Notes: generated by a model not told the origin, from the letters alone. DNA of 41,153 nucleotides from Agathobacter sp. (GCA_022772675.1 JALEZW010000002.1:1-41153), one strand, 5' to 3'. Shown: positions 15,426-24,605, counted from the stretch's first letter. Numbers and translations are program-made.

Positions 15426-15689
15426 GAGAATCACCCGTACAATGAACCGGGGCTGTGCGGGCAAAATTGGACATTATGAAAAATCACCCGTACAACGAGC
15501 CGGAACTGTACGGGTGAATTAAGCATTATGAAAAATCACCCGTACAATGAGCCAAAACTGTGCGGGTGAAATTGAGCATTATGAAAAATCACCTGCACGA
15601 AGAGCCGAAACTATACGGGTGAAACTAAGCATTATGAAAAATAATCCGTACAACGAGTCGAAATTGTATGGGGGAAGTCGGATAATTGG
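15426..15689 (+). repeat. five tandem 52-53 bp hairpin repeats, each with a 13-codon mini-ORF
   Basis: Five head-to-tail units lie at 15426-15478, 15479-15530, 15531-15583, 15584-15636 and 15637-15689; a half-unit may precede at about 15400-15425. Each has a palindrome, best in unit 2 (CACCCGTACA ... TGTACGGGTG, perfect 10-bp stem). The last bases of each unit plus the next unit read ATG-AAA-AAT-CAC-CCG-TAC-AAC-GAG-..., giving MKNHPYNEPELYG and stop in unit 2, MKNHPYNEPKLCG in unit 3, MKNHLHEEPKLYG in unit 4, and a longer version in unit 5. Unit length is not a multiple of three, so the mini-ORFs lie in changing frames. No Shine-Dalgarno site precedes them. The rest of 15318-15915 holds only this array, AT-rich sequence and the hisH promoter. 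Confidence 0.8.
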
Positions 15690-15809
15690 AAAATAACCCT
15701 GCCAAAATCCCTAACCGAATTAGCATCTTCTGTTAAAATTGTTCTGCCCTATCAATTAGGATAAGATTTTTTGTATAAATATTTTATCATCCAGGTGAAA
15801 TATAAATTG

Positions 15810-15838
15810 TCGACAAGGTGCTCTGGGTGTGGTATGAT
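15810..15838 (+). promoter_or_regulatory. promoter of hisH-hisF-ung
   Basis: TCGACA (15810-15815, one base off the -35 consensus), a 17-bp spacer and TATGAT (15833-15838) preceded by TGG make an extended -10 promoter. A small perfect hairpin (AAGCCGT-gag-ACGGCTT, 15858-15874) follows in the leader; it has no T-run. Confidence 0.65.
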
Positions 15839-15915
15839 TAGCACATATGAGACTCCAAAGCCGTGAGACGGCTTAAATACTGGAAAAACGAGGCTATGAA
15901 TGGAGATGACAACAA

Positions 15916-16536
15916 ATGATTGCAATTATTGACTATAATGCAGGAAACTTAAAGAGTGTGGAGAAGGCTCTTCATTATCTGGGAGAGGATTGTGTGATTA
16001 CCCGTGACTTTCACGAGATTGAGGCAGCAGACAAGGTGATTCTTCCGGGAGTTGGCGCATTTGGGGATGCGATGGAGCAGTTGAAGAAATATGAGCTGGA
16101 CAAGGTAATTCACGAAGTGACGGCAGAAAATAAGCCCTTTCTCGGTATCTGCCTGGGACTTCAGCTTTTATTCGAGGGCAGTGATGAGAGCAGTGGAGTA
16201 GAGGGACTGCACGTTTTAGACGGGCAGATTTTAAGAATTCCGGATTGCCCGGGACTTAAGATTCCCCACATCGGATGGAATTCCTTAAAACTTATCAATG
16301 ATGGAAGACTGTTTCAGGGACTTACTCCGGAGCCATATGTTTATTTTGTACATTCCTATTATTTAAAGGCTTCCGATGAGAAAATCGTGAAGGCGACGAC
16401 GGAGTACAGCACCACGATTCACGCATCTGTGGAAAGCGGCAATGTATTTGCCTGTCAGTTTCATCCGGAAAAGAGCGGTACTGTCGGACTTTCTATTTTA
16501 AAGAATTTTGCTAAGATCAAGGAAGGAGACCGATAA
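15916..16536 (+). CDS. hisH: imidazole glycerol phosphate synthase, glutaminase subunit HisH
   Basis: A 206-residue class I glutamine amidotransferase that releases ammonia from glutamine for HisF in histidine biosynthesis. It opens [18 protein letters not shown]; the nucleophile cysteine is in [12 protein letters not shown] (about residue 79), and the His-Glu pair in CQFHPEKSG (about 181-183). Its TAA overlaps the ATG of hisF by one base, so the two subunits are made together. The other his genes are not in this window. Confidence 0.97.
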   Translation: MIAIIDYNAGNLKSVEKALHYLGEDCVITRDFHEIEAADKVILPGVGAFGDAMEQLKKYELDKVIHEVTAENKPFLGICLGLQLLFEGSDESSGVEGLHVLDGQILRIPDCPGLKIPHIGWNSLKLINDGRLFQGLTPEPYVYFVHSYYLKASDEKIVKATTEYSTTIHASVESGNVFACQFHPEKSGTVGLSILKNFAKIKEGDR

Positions 16537-17300
16537 TGTTTACAAAAAGAATTATTCCATGTCTTGATGTGAATAACGGACGTGTGGTAAAAGGAATCAA
16601 TTTCGTGAATTTAAGAGATGCCGGAGATCCGGTAGAGGTTGCGGCCGCCTATGATAAAGCCGGTGCAGATGAGGTGGTTTTCCTTGATATTACAGCATCA
16701 TCCGATCACCGGGCAACGGTGGTTGATATGGTGCGGAAGGTTGCTGAGAAAGTGTTTATCCCCTTTACCGTAGGAGGGGGAATTCGTACGGTGGAGGATT
16801 TTAAAGTGCTACTGAGAGAGGGGGCGGATAAGATTTCCATCAATTCCTCGGCCATTAATACACCGGAACTGATCAGCAACGCAGCAGACAAATTTGGAAG
16901 CCAGTGTGTTGTGGTTGCCATTGATGCCAGACGCAGGGAGGATGGCAGCGGCTGGAATGTCTATAAGAACGGCGGAAGAATTGATACCGGTCTGGATGCA
17001 GTGGAGTGGGCAATGAAAGCCAATCAACTTGGTGCAGGAGAGATTCTTTTGACCAGCATGGACTGTGATGGAACGAAGGCCGGATATGATATCGAACTGA
17101 CTAGACAGATTGCTGATAATGTTTCTATTCCGGTCATTGCGTCCGGGGGAGCCGGCACTAAGGAGCATTTTTTGGAGGCACTTACGGAGGGACATGCAGA
17201 TGCTGCGCTGGCCGCATCACTGTTTCATTATAAAGAACTGGAAATCGCAGATCTTAAAAATTATCTTGCAGATCAGGGTGTTTCTGTAAGGAGAGTGTAA
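16536..17300 (+). CDS. hisF: imidazole glycerol phosphate synthase, cyclase subunit HisF
   Basis: A 254-residue (beta/alpha)8 barrel that joins PRFAR with ammonia to give imidazole glycerol phosphate and AICAR. The two catalytic aspartates are seen in [14 protein letters not shown] (D11) and VVAIDARR (about D130); phosphate-binding loops lie in [12 protein letters not shown] and [11 protein letters not shown]. The start overlaps the hisH stop, and the ribosome-binding site AAGGAG is inside hisH. ung follows after 2 bp. Confidence 0.97.
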   Translation: MFTKRIIPCLDVNNGRVVKGINFVNLRDAGDPVEVAAAYDKAGADEVVFLDITASSDHRATVVDMVRKVAEKVFIPFTVGGGIRTVEDFKVLLREGADKISINSSAINTPELISNAADKFGSQCVVVAIDARRREDGSGWNVYKNGGRIDTGLDAVEWAMKANQLGAGEILLTSMDCDGTKAGYDIELTRQIADNVSIPVIASGGAGTKEHFLEALTEGHADAALAASLFHYKELEIADLKNYLADQGVSVRRV

Positions 17301-17302
17301 CC

Positions 17303-17986
17303 ATGGCAATGATTTCCAATGACTGGCTGCCGGCGGTAGAGGGAGAGTTTAAAAAGCCATATTACAGGCAGCTGTATCAGTTTGTGAGGGAGGAGTACAG
17401 CCGCACTGTCGTGTATCCTCCGGCAGATGATATATTTAATGCCCTGCATTTTACGCCACTTAGTAAAGTGAAGGTGCTGATTTTGGGACAGGACCCCTAT
17501 CACAATGAGCATCAGGCCCATGGACTGTCCTTTTCGGTGCTGCCGGAACAGAAAGATATTCCCCCGTCCCTGCAGAATATTTATCAGGAACTTCATGATG
17601 ATTTGGGATGTAAGATTCCCAACAATGGTTATTTGAAAAAGTGGGCAGATCAGGGAGTGCTTTTGCTTAACACCGTTCTGACAGTGCGGGCACATCAGGC
17701 AAATTCCCATCAGGGACATGGATGGGAACAGTTTACGGATGCTATTATTCAGGCAGTAAATGCCCAGGACAGACCAATCGTTTATATGCTCTGGGGACGG
17801 CCGGCACAGAGTAAAATACCGATGCTTACGAACCCGAAGCATTTGATTTTAAAGGCACCGCATCCAAGTCCTCTTTCCGCATACCGTGGTTTTTTCGGGT
17901 GCAGGCATTTCAGCCAGGCAAACCGGTTTCTGGAGGAACATGGAATCCCGCCCATTGACTGGCAGATTGAGGATATAGAAAGATAA
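17303..17986 (+). CDS. ung: uracil-DNA glycosylase (family 1)
   Basis: A 227-residue family 1 UDG, which removes uracil from DNA and starts base excision repair. The water-activating motif GQDPYH is at about residues 62-67, the uracil-binding part is in GVLLLNTVLTVRAHQANSH, and the minor-groove loop HPSPLSAYRGFFG is near 190. Length is normal. AAGGAG lies just before the ATG, inside the end of hisF, so the gene is co-transcribed with hisHF. No LexA box is seen at its start. Confidence 0.96.
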   Translation: MAMISNDWLPAVEGEFKKPYYRQLYQFVREEYSRTVVYPPADDIFNALHFTPLSKVKVLILGQDPYHNEHQAHGLSFSVLPEQKDIPPSLQNIYQELHDDLGCKIPNNGYLKKWADQGVLLLNTVLTVRAHQANSHQGHGWEQFTDAIIQAVNAQDRPIVYMLWGRPAQSKIPMLTNPKHLILKAPHPSPLSAYRGFFGCRHFSQANRFLEEHGIPPIDWQIEDIER

Positions 17987-18080
17987 AAAATGGAAAACTA
18001 TTGTAAAATACGAAAAAAAGAGATATGATAATAATAGATGACTCTGGAACTTTTGTTGTACAGGTTACAGGGACCTGAAC

Positions 18081-18108
18081 GATTGTGACTTTAAGATTGT
18101 GACTTTAA
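18081..18108 (+). repeat. 14-bp direct repeat in the leader of the FliD-like gene
   Basis: GATTGTGACTTTAA occurs twice in perfect tandem (18081-18094 and 18095-18108), 23 bp before the start codon. It could be a regulator-binding duplication or a slippage product. Confidence 0.7.
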
Positions 18109-18130
18109 TTAGAGGAAAGAGGTGAAATAT

Positions 18131-18874
18131 ATGGCAGGAATATCTTTTTATGATTCATCATCCATCAGTACATTGTTTTCCAGTCTGAATTCTTCAAAGA
18201 CTCAGGGCGGAAGTGATCTTCTGGGAATCAATTACAGCGATTATGCCAGCATTCGGAGTGGATCCTACGGAAAACTGGTTCGTGCGTATTATGCAATGGA
18301 TTCGGACAAGAGTACAGGTGCAAAGACCAATTCATCGACTTCTACGTCTAAGGATTCTGAAAAGACCCTGGCGGGAATTGAGGCAGATGCACAGGCACTT
18401 ACTGATTCTGCTAAAAAGCTTTATACCGGAAGCGGTAATACCGTTTTTAAGAAGGATGCACAGGGAAATTATGATGTGAATGCTATCTACAATGCTGTGA
18501 ATGATTTTGCAGAGGATTATAATTCTTTGTTGTCTTCCGGAGAAAAATCCAACACTTCCCGCATCGATAATGCGCTTTCATCCATGAAAAGCAGTACGGA
18601 TGCCAATGAGAAGACATTAAACGACATTGGTATTTCCATTGACGGGAAGACTGGGAAGCTTACGGTGGATGAAAAGAAATTTAAGAGTGCTGACATGGAT
18701 AAAGTTAAGGCTCTGTTCAAGGGAACCGGATCCTATGGATACCGTGTTGCAACCCAGGCATCTATGATTGATTCCTATGCTAAGACGGAAGCCTCTAAAG
18801 CGAATACTTATAATCAGTCCGGAAAGTATAATTACAATTACAACAGTGGAAATATTTTCTATGATGGATTTTGA
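18131..18874 (+). CDS. FliD-like (flagellar cap-type) protein, orphan
   Basis: A 247-residue Ser/Thr-rich protein with no signal peptide. The start at 18131 follows AAGAGGTG at proper spacing; the GTG at 18122 lies inside that site. Residues about 122-185 resemble the FliD C-terminal domain: VNDFAEDYNSLLS, a variable helix, then LNDIGISIDGKTGKLTVDE, the same order as the family's YN...LGI...GkLtlD pattern. Full FliD is 450-900 residues, so this is a short relative. The C-terminal end is Tyr/Asn-rich (SGKYNYNYNSGN). No other flagellar gene is in the window. A surface filament or cap-like role is possible, but the resemblance may be remote. A strong terminator follows. Confidence 0.6.
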   Translation: MAGISFYDSSSISTLFSSLNSSKTQGGSDLLGINYSDYASIRSGSYGKLVRAYYAMDSDKSTGAKTNSSTSTSKDSEKTLAGIEADAQALTDSAKKLYTGSGNTVFKKDAQGNYDVNAIYNAVNDFAEDYNSLLSSGEKSNTSRIDNALSSMKSSTDANEKTLNDIGISIDGKTGKLTVDEKKFKSADMDKVKALFKGTGSYGYRVATQASMIDSYAKTEASKANTYNQSGKYNYNYNSGNIFYDGF

Positions 18875-18888
18875 TATAAGTAATGGAA

Positions 18889-18921
18889 AATCCCCATGGC
18901 ATGTGCCGTGGGGATTTTTTT
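18889..18921. terminator. bidirectional intrinsic terminator after the FliD-like gene
   Basis: AATCCCCA (18889-18896) and TGGGGATT (18909-18916) form a stem extended by GGCA/TGCC, with TTTTTTT following on the plus strand and TTTT on the minus strand. It separates the FliD-like gene from the convergent ABC-F gene. Confidence 0.85.
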
Positions 18922-18939
18922 GTGCGCCTTGCGGCGCAC
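18922..18939. repeat. perfect GC-rich hairpin next to the terminator
   Basis: GTGCGCC-ttgc-GGCGCAC is a perfect 7-bp stem directly after the T-run. It has no T-run of its own and may assist termination of the minus-strand ABC-F transcript. Confidence 0.5.
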
Positions 18940-18995
18940 GTTTCTATGAATGAGGTAACTGTTATTTACGGAAAACAGAACAGATGAGAAAGTCA

Positions 18996-20636
18996 TCAGT
19001 CATCTGCCTCTTCATCTGCAGATGTGTTATAAACCTGACGCTTTCTTGCCATCACATCACTCTCTAAGTATTCATCATAGGTGGATACCTTATCAATCAT
19101 GGTGCCGTCCGGAAGGAACTCAATAATACGGTTCGCTGTTGTCTGTACGACCTGATGGTCACGACAGGCAAAGAGAATGACACCCGGGAATTTAATCATA
19201 CCGTTATTTAATGCGGTAATGGATTCCATGTCCAGGTGGTCGGTAGGCTCATCAAAGATGAGAACATTGCTTCCCATGATCATCATGCGGGAGAGCAGTA
19301 CACGTACCTTCTCGCCTCCGGAGAGAACACGCATCTTCTTGACACCGTCTTCGCCGGCGAAAAGCATACGTCCAAGGAAACCTCTGACATAGGTGGCATC
19401 CTTGATCTCAGAGTATTGTGTGAGCCAGTCCACGATCAGCTCATCGGAATCAAAGATTTCGGTGTTATCTTTTGGAAAATAGGACTGGCTGGTGGTAACA
19501 CCCCATTTATAGGTTCCCTCATCCGGCTCCATTTCTCCGGTGAGAATTTTAAACAGTACGGTTTTGGCAAATTCATTGCCGCCCACAAAGGCAATTTTGT
19601 CATCATGACCGACGATGAAAGAAATGTTGTCGAGTACTTTAACGCCGTCGATGGTTTTACTGATGCCTTCTACTGTGAGAACCTCGTTTCCGATTTCCCG
19701 GTTCGGACGAAAATCGATATACGGGTATTTCCGGCTGGAAGGCCGGATGTCCTCCAGCTGGATTTTCTCCAGTGCCCGCTTACGGGAGGTTGCCTGCTTG
19801 GATTTGGAAGCGTTGGCAGAGAAACGGGAAATGAATTCCTGCAGCTCCTTGATTTTTTCTTCCTTTTTCTTATTGGCTTCCTTCATCTGGCGGACCAGTA
19901 ACTGGCTGGATTCATACCAGAAATCGTAGTTTCCGGCATAGAGCTGAATTTTTCCGTAATCCATGTCGGCAATATTGGTACATACTTTATTTAAGAAATA
20001 CCGGTCATGGGAAACTACGATGACAGTATTTTCAAAGTTGATCAGAAATTCCTCCAGCCATGCAATTGCATCCAGATCCAGGTGGTTGGTGGGCTCATCC
20101 AGAAGAAGAATGTCCGGATTACCGAATAGTGCCTGGGCGAGAAGCACCTTTACCTTGGATGCACCCGGCATATCAGCCATCAAATTGTAATGCTCTTCCG
20201 GTGGGATGCCGAGACCATTTAATAAGGTTGCAGCATCGGATTCGGCGTTCCAGCCATCCATGTCTGCAAATTCTGCTTCCAGCTCACTGGCCCTGATTCC
20301 ATCTTCGTCGGTAAAATCTTCCTTCATATAGATTGCATCTTTTTCTTTCATGATATCGTAAAGACGCTTATTTCCCATGATGACGGTATCTAAAACGGTG
20401 TACTGGTCGTATTTAAAGTGATCCTGCTGAAGAAAGGAGAGACGCTGCCCCGGAGTGATGACCACTTCTCCGCTGGTTGGCTCTAACTGTCCGGATAAAA
20501 TCTTTAAAAAGGTGGATTTTCCGGCACCGTTAGCACCAATCAGACCATAACAGTTTCCCTCGGTAAATTTGATATTTACATCTTCAAACAGAGCTTTTTT
20601 TCCTAATCGTAAGGTAACATTGTTTGCACTAATCAT
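18996..20636 (-). CDS. ABC-F family ATPase (YbiT-like)
   Basis: A 546-residue ABC-F protein with two ATP-binding domains, a cytosolic, ribosome-associated class without membrane helices. NBD1 has Walker A GANGAGKST (about 36-44), Walker B ILLLDEPTNHLD and SHDRYFL; in place of LSGGQ it has PGASKVKVLLAQAL, the usual YbiT-branch form. The linker (FISRFSANASKSKQATSRKR) is highly conserved in this branch. NBD2 is altered: Walker A reads GGNEFAKT, and the H-switch is CRD instead of SHD, while LSGGEKVRVLLSRM and FDEPTDHLDMES remain. The C-terminus is short. Known ABC-F proteins act as translation factors or give antibiotic resistance; this branch is generally housekeeping. A promoter with TATAAT lies about 50 bp upstream. 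Confidence 0.9.
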   Translation of the reverse strand: MISANNVTLRLGKKALFEDVNIKFTEGNCYGLIGANGAGKSTFLKILSGQLEPTSGEVVITPGQRLSFLQQDHFKYDQYTVLDTVIMGNKRLYDIMKEKDAIYMKEDFTDEDGIRASELEAEFADMDGWNAESDAATLLNGLGIPPEEHYNLMADMPGASKVKVLLAQALFGNPDILLLDEPTNHLDLDAIAWLEEFLINFENTVIVVSHDRYFLNKVCTNIADMDYGKIQLYAGNYDFWYESSQLLVRQMKEANKKKEEKIKELQEFISRFSANASKSKQATSRKRALEKIQLEDIRPSSRKYPYIDFRPNREIGNEVLTVEGISKTIDGVKVLDNISFIVGHDDKIAFVGGNEFAKTVLFKILTGEMEPDEGTYKWGVTTSQSYFPKDNTEIFDSDELIVDWLTQYSEIKDATYVRGFLGRMLFAGEDGVKKMRVLSGGEKVRVLLSRMMIMGSNVLIFDEPTDHLDMESITALNNGMIKFPGVILFACRDHQVVQTTANRIIEFLPDGTMIDKVSTYDEYLESDVMARKRQVYNTSADEEADD

Positions 20637-20682
20637 ATGAAATCCTCTTTCATTATCATGTAACTAATAAACCACGCCTCCT

Positions 20683-20712
20683 ATTATAAACACGAGCCGG
20701 CACATATTTCAA
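20683..20712 (-). promoter_or_regulatory. promoter of the ABC-F gene
   Basis: On the minus strand TTGAAA (20712-20707) and TATAAT (20688-20683) are 18 bp apart, about 50 bp before the start codon. Confidence 0.65.
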
Positions 20713-20823
20713 GCTGAAAACACTTTCTTGGTGGAATTGTATATAAATCTGTGAATTAACGGGACTGCATTTGAACGAAATAACTTGTATTTGTAAAAAA
20801 ACAAGAAATGGTGTCGCAATCGC

Positions 20824-20852
20824 TTGATTTTTAGGGGCATTCATCATATATT
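20824..20852 (+). promoter_or_regulatory. probable promoter of nifJ
   Basis: TTGATT (20824-20829), a 17-bp spacer and TATATT (20847-20852) lie about 100 bp before the PFOR start. The leader that follows contains a weak GTCTG/CAGAC stem. Apart from this and the opposing ABC-F promoter, the 315-bp gap 20637-20951 shows nothing else. Confidence 0.5.
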
Positions 20853-20951
20853 ATTATCTTAGAGGCATTATGATTCGATGTCTGACAGTCTGGTCAGCTG
20901 AGGCAGACCGGATTGTTTGAACTTTTTTATTAAAAACAGGAGGATTTATTC

Positions 20952-23900
20952 ATGAAACGTTCAATGAAAACCATGGATGGAAACCATGCTGCTGCTCATG
21001 TATCTTATGCATACACAGACGTAGCAGCTATCTATCCGATTACTCCTTCATCTGTTATGGCTGAGGCTACAGATGAGTGGGCAACCGCTGGTCGTAAGAA
21101 CATTTTTGGACAGACCGTTCAGGTTACAGAGATGCAGTCTGAGGCTGGTGCAGCAGGTACTGTTCACGGATCTCTTGCAGCCGGTGCATTAACAACTACT
21201 TTCACAGCTTCCCAGGGTCTTTTACTTATGATCCCGAACCTGTACAAAGTAGCTGGTGAGAGACTCCCGGGCGTATTCAACGTATCCGCTCGTTGTGTTG
21301 CTTCTCACGCACTGAACATTTTCGGTGACCATTCAGATGTTTACGCCTGCCGTCAGACCGGTGTGGCTATGCTCTGCGAGTCATCCGTTCAGGAAGTTAT
21401 GGATCTGACTCCGGTTGCACACTGTGCTGCGATCAAGGGAAGAGTTCCGTTCATCAACTTCTTCGATGGATTCCGTACTTCTCATGAGATTCAGAAGATT
21501 GAGACATGGGATTATGAAGATCTGAAGGATATGGTAGATATGGATGCAGTTGATGCATTCCGTAAGAATGCCTTAAATCCAAACCATCCGGTAGAGATGG
21601 GATCTGCTCAGAACCCGGATATCTTCTTCCAGTCAAGAGAGGCCTGCAACAGCGCATATGATGAGCTTCCGGCAATCGTTCAGGAATATATGGACAAGGT
21701 TAATGAGAAGATCGGCACTGATTACAAATTATTCAACTACTATGGAGCTCCGGATGCAGACCGTATCATCATTGCAATGGGGTCTGTATGTGAGACAATT
21801 GATGAGACAATCGATTACTTAAGAGCTAAAGGTGAGAAGGTCGGTGTTGTAAAGGTTCGTCTTTACAGACCATTCGTTAAGGAAGCTTTAATCGATGTTA
21901 TTCCGGATACCGTTAAGAGAATCGCTGTATTAGACAGAACCAAGGAGCCTGGTTCCCTTGGAGAGCCGTTATATCTTGACGTTGTTGCTGCATTAAAGGG
22001 ATCTAAGTTTGATCAGGTTCCGATTTTCAGCGGACGTTATGGATTAGGATCTAAGGATACAACTCCTGGACAGATCATCGCTGTATATAACAATACAGAG
22101 AAGCCGAGATTTACCATCGGTATTATCGATGATGTTACCAATCTTTCTCTTGAAGTTAAGGAGAATCCGGTTACTACTCCGGAAGGAACTACCAACTGTA
22201 AGTTCTGGGGTCTTGGTGCAGACGGTACTGTAGGTGCCAACAAGAACTCCATTAAGATCATTGGTGATAACACAGACATGTATGCACAGGCATACTTCGA
22301 TTATGATTCCAAGAAGTCCGGTGGTGTTACTATTTCCCACCTGCGTTTTGGACATACTCCGATCCGTTCTACATACCTGATCTCCCAGGCTAACTTCGTA
22401 GCATGTCACTGTACCGCATACATCTACAAGTACAACATGGTTCAGGATCTGGTACCGGGTGGAACATTCCTGTTCAATACCCAGTGGACAGTAGATGAGC
22501 TGGATGAGAAATTACCGGGACAGGTTAAGAGATATATCGCTGAGAACAACATTAACTTCTACATCATTGATGGTGTAAAGATTGGTAAGGAAATTGGCCT
22601 TGGAAACCGTATTAATACGGTTCTTCAGTCTGCTTTCTTCTCACTGACGGGATTGATTCCTCAGGATGAGGTTATTAAGCTTATGAAGGATGCTGCTACC
22701 AAGTCATATGCTAAGAAGGGTGACGATGTGGTTAAGATGAACCACGACGCTATCGATGCAGGTGCTACAGCATATGTTAAGGTAGAGGTTCCGGAGAGCT
22801 GGAAGAACTGCCCGGATGATGATTACTCTAAGGAAATCACAGGAGATAAGCCTGAGGTTGTAGATTTCGTTAAGAATATCCAGTCAAAGGTTAATGGACA
22901 GCAGGGTAATACAATTCCTGTTTCCGCAGTAAAGAAATATGAGACAGGCTGGACTCCGTCCGGTACAGCAGCATACGAGAAGCGTGGTGTTGCAACAGAT
23001 GTTCCGGTTTGGGATTCTACCAAGTGTATCGAGTGTAATCAGTGTTCTTATGTATGTCCTCATGCAGCAATTCGTCCGGTTGCCATGACTGAGGCTGAGG
23101 CTGCTGCAGCTCCGGAAGGAATGCAGATGAAGGATTTGAACCAGATGCCTGGATACAAGTTTGCAATCGTTGTTTCTGCATTCGACTGTACAGGATGTGG
23201 TTCCTGTGTAAACGTATGTCCGGATAAGGTACAGGCTATCACCATGACCGGTTTCGAGGCACACGAGGATGAGCAGAAGTACTTTGATTATGCAGTTACA
23301 CTTCCGGATAAGGAAGATGTTATTGAGAAGTTTAAGCTTAACTCTGTTAAGGGATCGCAGTTCCGTCAGCCATTACTTGAGTTCTCAGGTGCCTGCGGCG
23401 GATGTGGTGAGACTCCATATGCGAAGTTACTGACCCAGTTATTTGGTGACAGAATGTACATTGCAAATGCAACCGGATGTTCTTCTATCTGGGCTAACTC
23501 TTCACCATCCACACCATACACTGTAAATAAGCAGGGTCATGGTCCTGCATGGTCTAACTCCTTATTTGAGGATGCGGCAGAGTTTGGTTATGGTATGTTA
23601 CTTGCTCAGAGAGCAATCCGTGACAGATTAAAGGCAGAACTGGATGAAATCGCTGCAAATTCAAGCAACGAGGATGTTAAGGCTGCTATCAAGGAGTGGA
23701 ACGACACCTTTAACTGTGGTGTAACCAACGGACCTGCTACAGAGAAGTTAGTAGCTGCATTAGAGGCTTGCGGATGTGATGCTTCTAAGAATATCTTAAA
23801 AGAGAAGGATTTCCTTGCCAAGAAGTCCCAGTGGGTATTCGGCGGTGACGGATGGGCATACGATATCGGATTTGGTGGTCTGGATCATGTACTTGCATCC

Positions 23901-24482
23901 GGCAAGGATATCAACATCATGGTTTACGATACTGAGGTATATTCTAATACAGGTGGACAGTCTTCCAAGGCTACTCCTACCGGAGCAATCGCACAGTTTG
24001 CTGCAGGTGGTAAGGAGACCAAGAAGAAGGATCTCGCAGGTATTGCAATGAGCTATGGTTATGTATATGTTGCACACATCGCTATGGGTGCTGACATGAA
24101 CCAGTGCGTAAAGGCTATTGCAGAGGCTGAGGCATATCCGGGACCATCTCTGATCATTGCTTACGCTCCATGTATCAACCATGGTATCAAGAAGGGTATG
24201 AGCAAGGCTCAGACTGAGGAGAAGTTGGCTGTTGAGTCCGGTTACTGGTTCAACTTCCGTTACAACCCACAGCTTGCTGCTGAGGGCAAGGATGCATTCA
24301 CATTAGACTCTAAGGAGCCGACCGGTGATTATCAGGCATTCTTAAAGGGTGAGAACCGTTACGCTTCCCTTGCTAAGTTCAATCCGGAGAGAGCTGCTGA
24401 GCTGTTTGCTACAGCTGAGAAGAACTCTAAGGATGAGTATGAGCACTTAAAGAAGTTAGAGACTCTTTATGCAGGCAAATAA
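20952..24482 (+). CDS. nifJ: pyruvate:ferredoxin (flavodoxin) oxidoreductase
   Basis: A 1176-residue single-chain PFOR, which turns pyruvate and CoA into acetyl-CoA, CO2 and reduced ferredoxin, the central step of anaerobic pyruvate use. The pyruvate domain opens with AAIYPITPSSVMAEATDEWA (about 26-45). Two ferredoxin clusters follow: CIECNQCSYVCP (about 692-703) and CTGCGSCVNVCP (about 746-757). A third set of cysteines begins at CGGCGETPYAKL, and the TPP-binding part is GDGWAYDIGFGGLDHV (about 965) with DTEVYSNTGGQSSKATP. Length is standard. A perfect AGGAGG lies before the ATG and codon use is strongly biased, as in a highly expressed gene. It is monocistronic, with its own terminator. Confidence 0.97.
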   Translation: MKRSMKTMDGNHAAAHVSYAYTDVAAIYPITPSSVMAEATDEWATAGRKNIFGQTVQVTEMQSEAGAAGTVHGSLAAGALTTTFTASQGLLLMIPNLYKVAGERLPGVFNVSARCVASHALNIFGDHSDVYACRQTGVAMLCESSVQEVMDLTPVAHCAAIKGRVPFINFFDGFRTSHEIQKIETWDYEDLKDMVDMDAVDAFRKNALNPNHPVEMGSAQNPDIFFQSREACNSAYDELPAIVQEYMDKVNEKIGTDYKLFNYYGAPDADRIIIAMGSVCETIDETIDYLRAKGEKVGVVKVRLYRPFVKEALIDVIPDTVKRIAVLDRTKEPGSLGEPLYLDVVAALKGSKFDQVPIFSGRYGLGSKDTTPGQIIAVYNNTEKPRFTIGIIDDVTNLSLEVKENPVTTPEGTTNCKFWGLGADGTVGANKNSIKIIGDNTDMYAQAYFDYDSKKSGGVTISHLRFGHTPIRSTYLISQANFVACHCTAYIYKYNMVQDLVPGGTFLFNTQWTVDELDEKLPGQVKRYIAENNINFYIIDGVKIGKEIGLGNRINTVLQSAFFSLTGLIPQDEVIKLMKDAATKSYAKKGDDVVKMNHDAIDAGATAYVKVEVPESWKNCPDDDYSKEITGDKPEVVDFVKNIQSKVNGQQGNTIPVSAVKKYETGWTPSGTAAYEKRGVATDVPVWDSTKCIECNQCSYVCPHAAIRPVAMTEAEAAAAPEGMQMKDLNQMPGYKFAIVVSAFDCTGCGSCVNVCPDKVQAITMTGFEAHEDEQKYFDYAVTLPDKEDVIEKFKLNSVKGSQFRQPLLEFSGACGGCGETPYAKLLTQLFGDRMYIANATGCSSIWANSSPSTPYTVNKQGHGPAWSNSLFEDAAEFGYGMLLAQRAIRDRLKAELDEIAANSSNEDVKAAIKEWNDTFNCGVTNGPATEKLVAALEACGCDASKNILKEKDFLAKKSQWVFGGDGWAYDIGFGGLDHVLASGKDINIMVYDTEVYSNTGGQSSKATPTGAIAQFAAGGKETKKKDLAGIAMSYGYVYVAHIAMGADMNQCVKAIAEAEAYPGPSLIIAYAPCINHGIKKGMSKAQTEEKLAVESGYWFNFRYNPQLAAEGKDAFTLDSKEPTGDYQAFLKGENRYASLAKFNPERAAELFATAEKNSKDEYEHLKKLETLYAGK

Positions 24483-24531
24483 TCGCAAGAAGCAAAAAGA
24501 ACAGCTGTAATAAGCTGGAAGAATAAACATG

Positions 24532-24571
24532 AAAAGTCCCGACGCAGATTCATTTGCGTTCGGGGCTTTTT
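24532..24571 (+). terminator. terminator of nifJ
   Basis: AAAAGTCCCGACGCA pairs with TTGCGTTCGGGGCTTTT (one or two mismatches) around a short loop, followed by T residues. It is the usual strong stop after a highly expressed gene. Confidence 0.85.
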
Positions 24572-24605
24572 AATTTTTGGGTTTGATTAGACGCGTAATT
24601 ATTCA

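Noticed and set aside
15426-15689. CRISPR array
   Set aside because: The units are contiguous and similar along their entire length; there are no unique spacers of constant length between conserved repeats and no cas genes.
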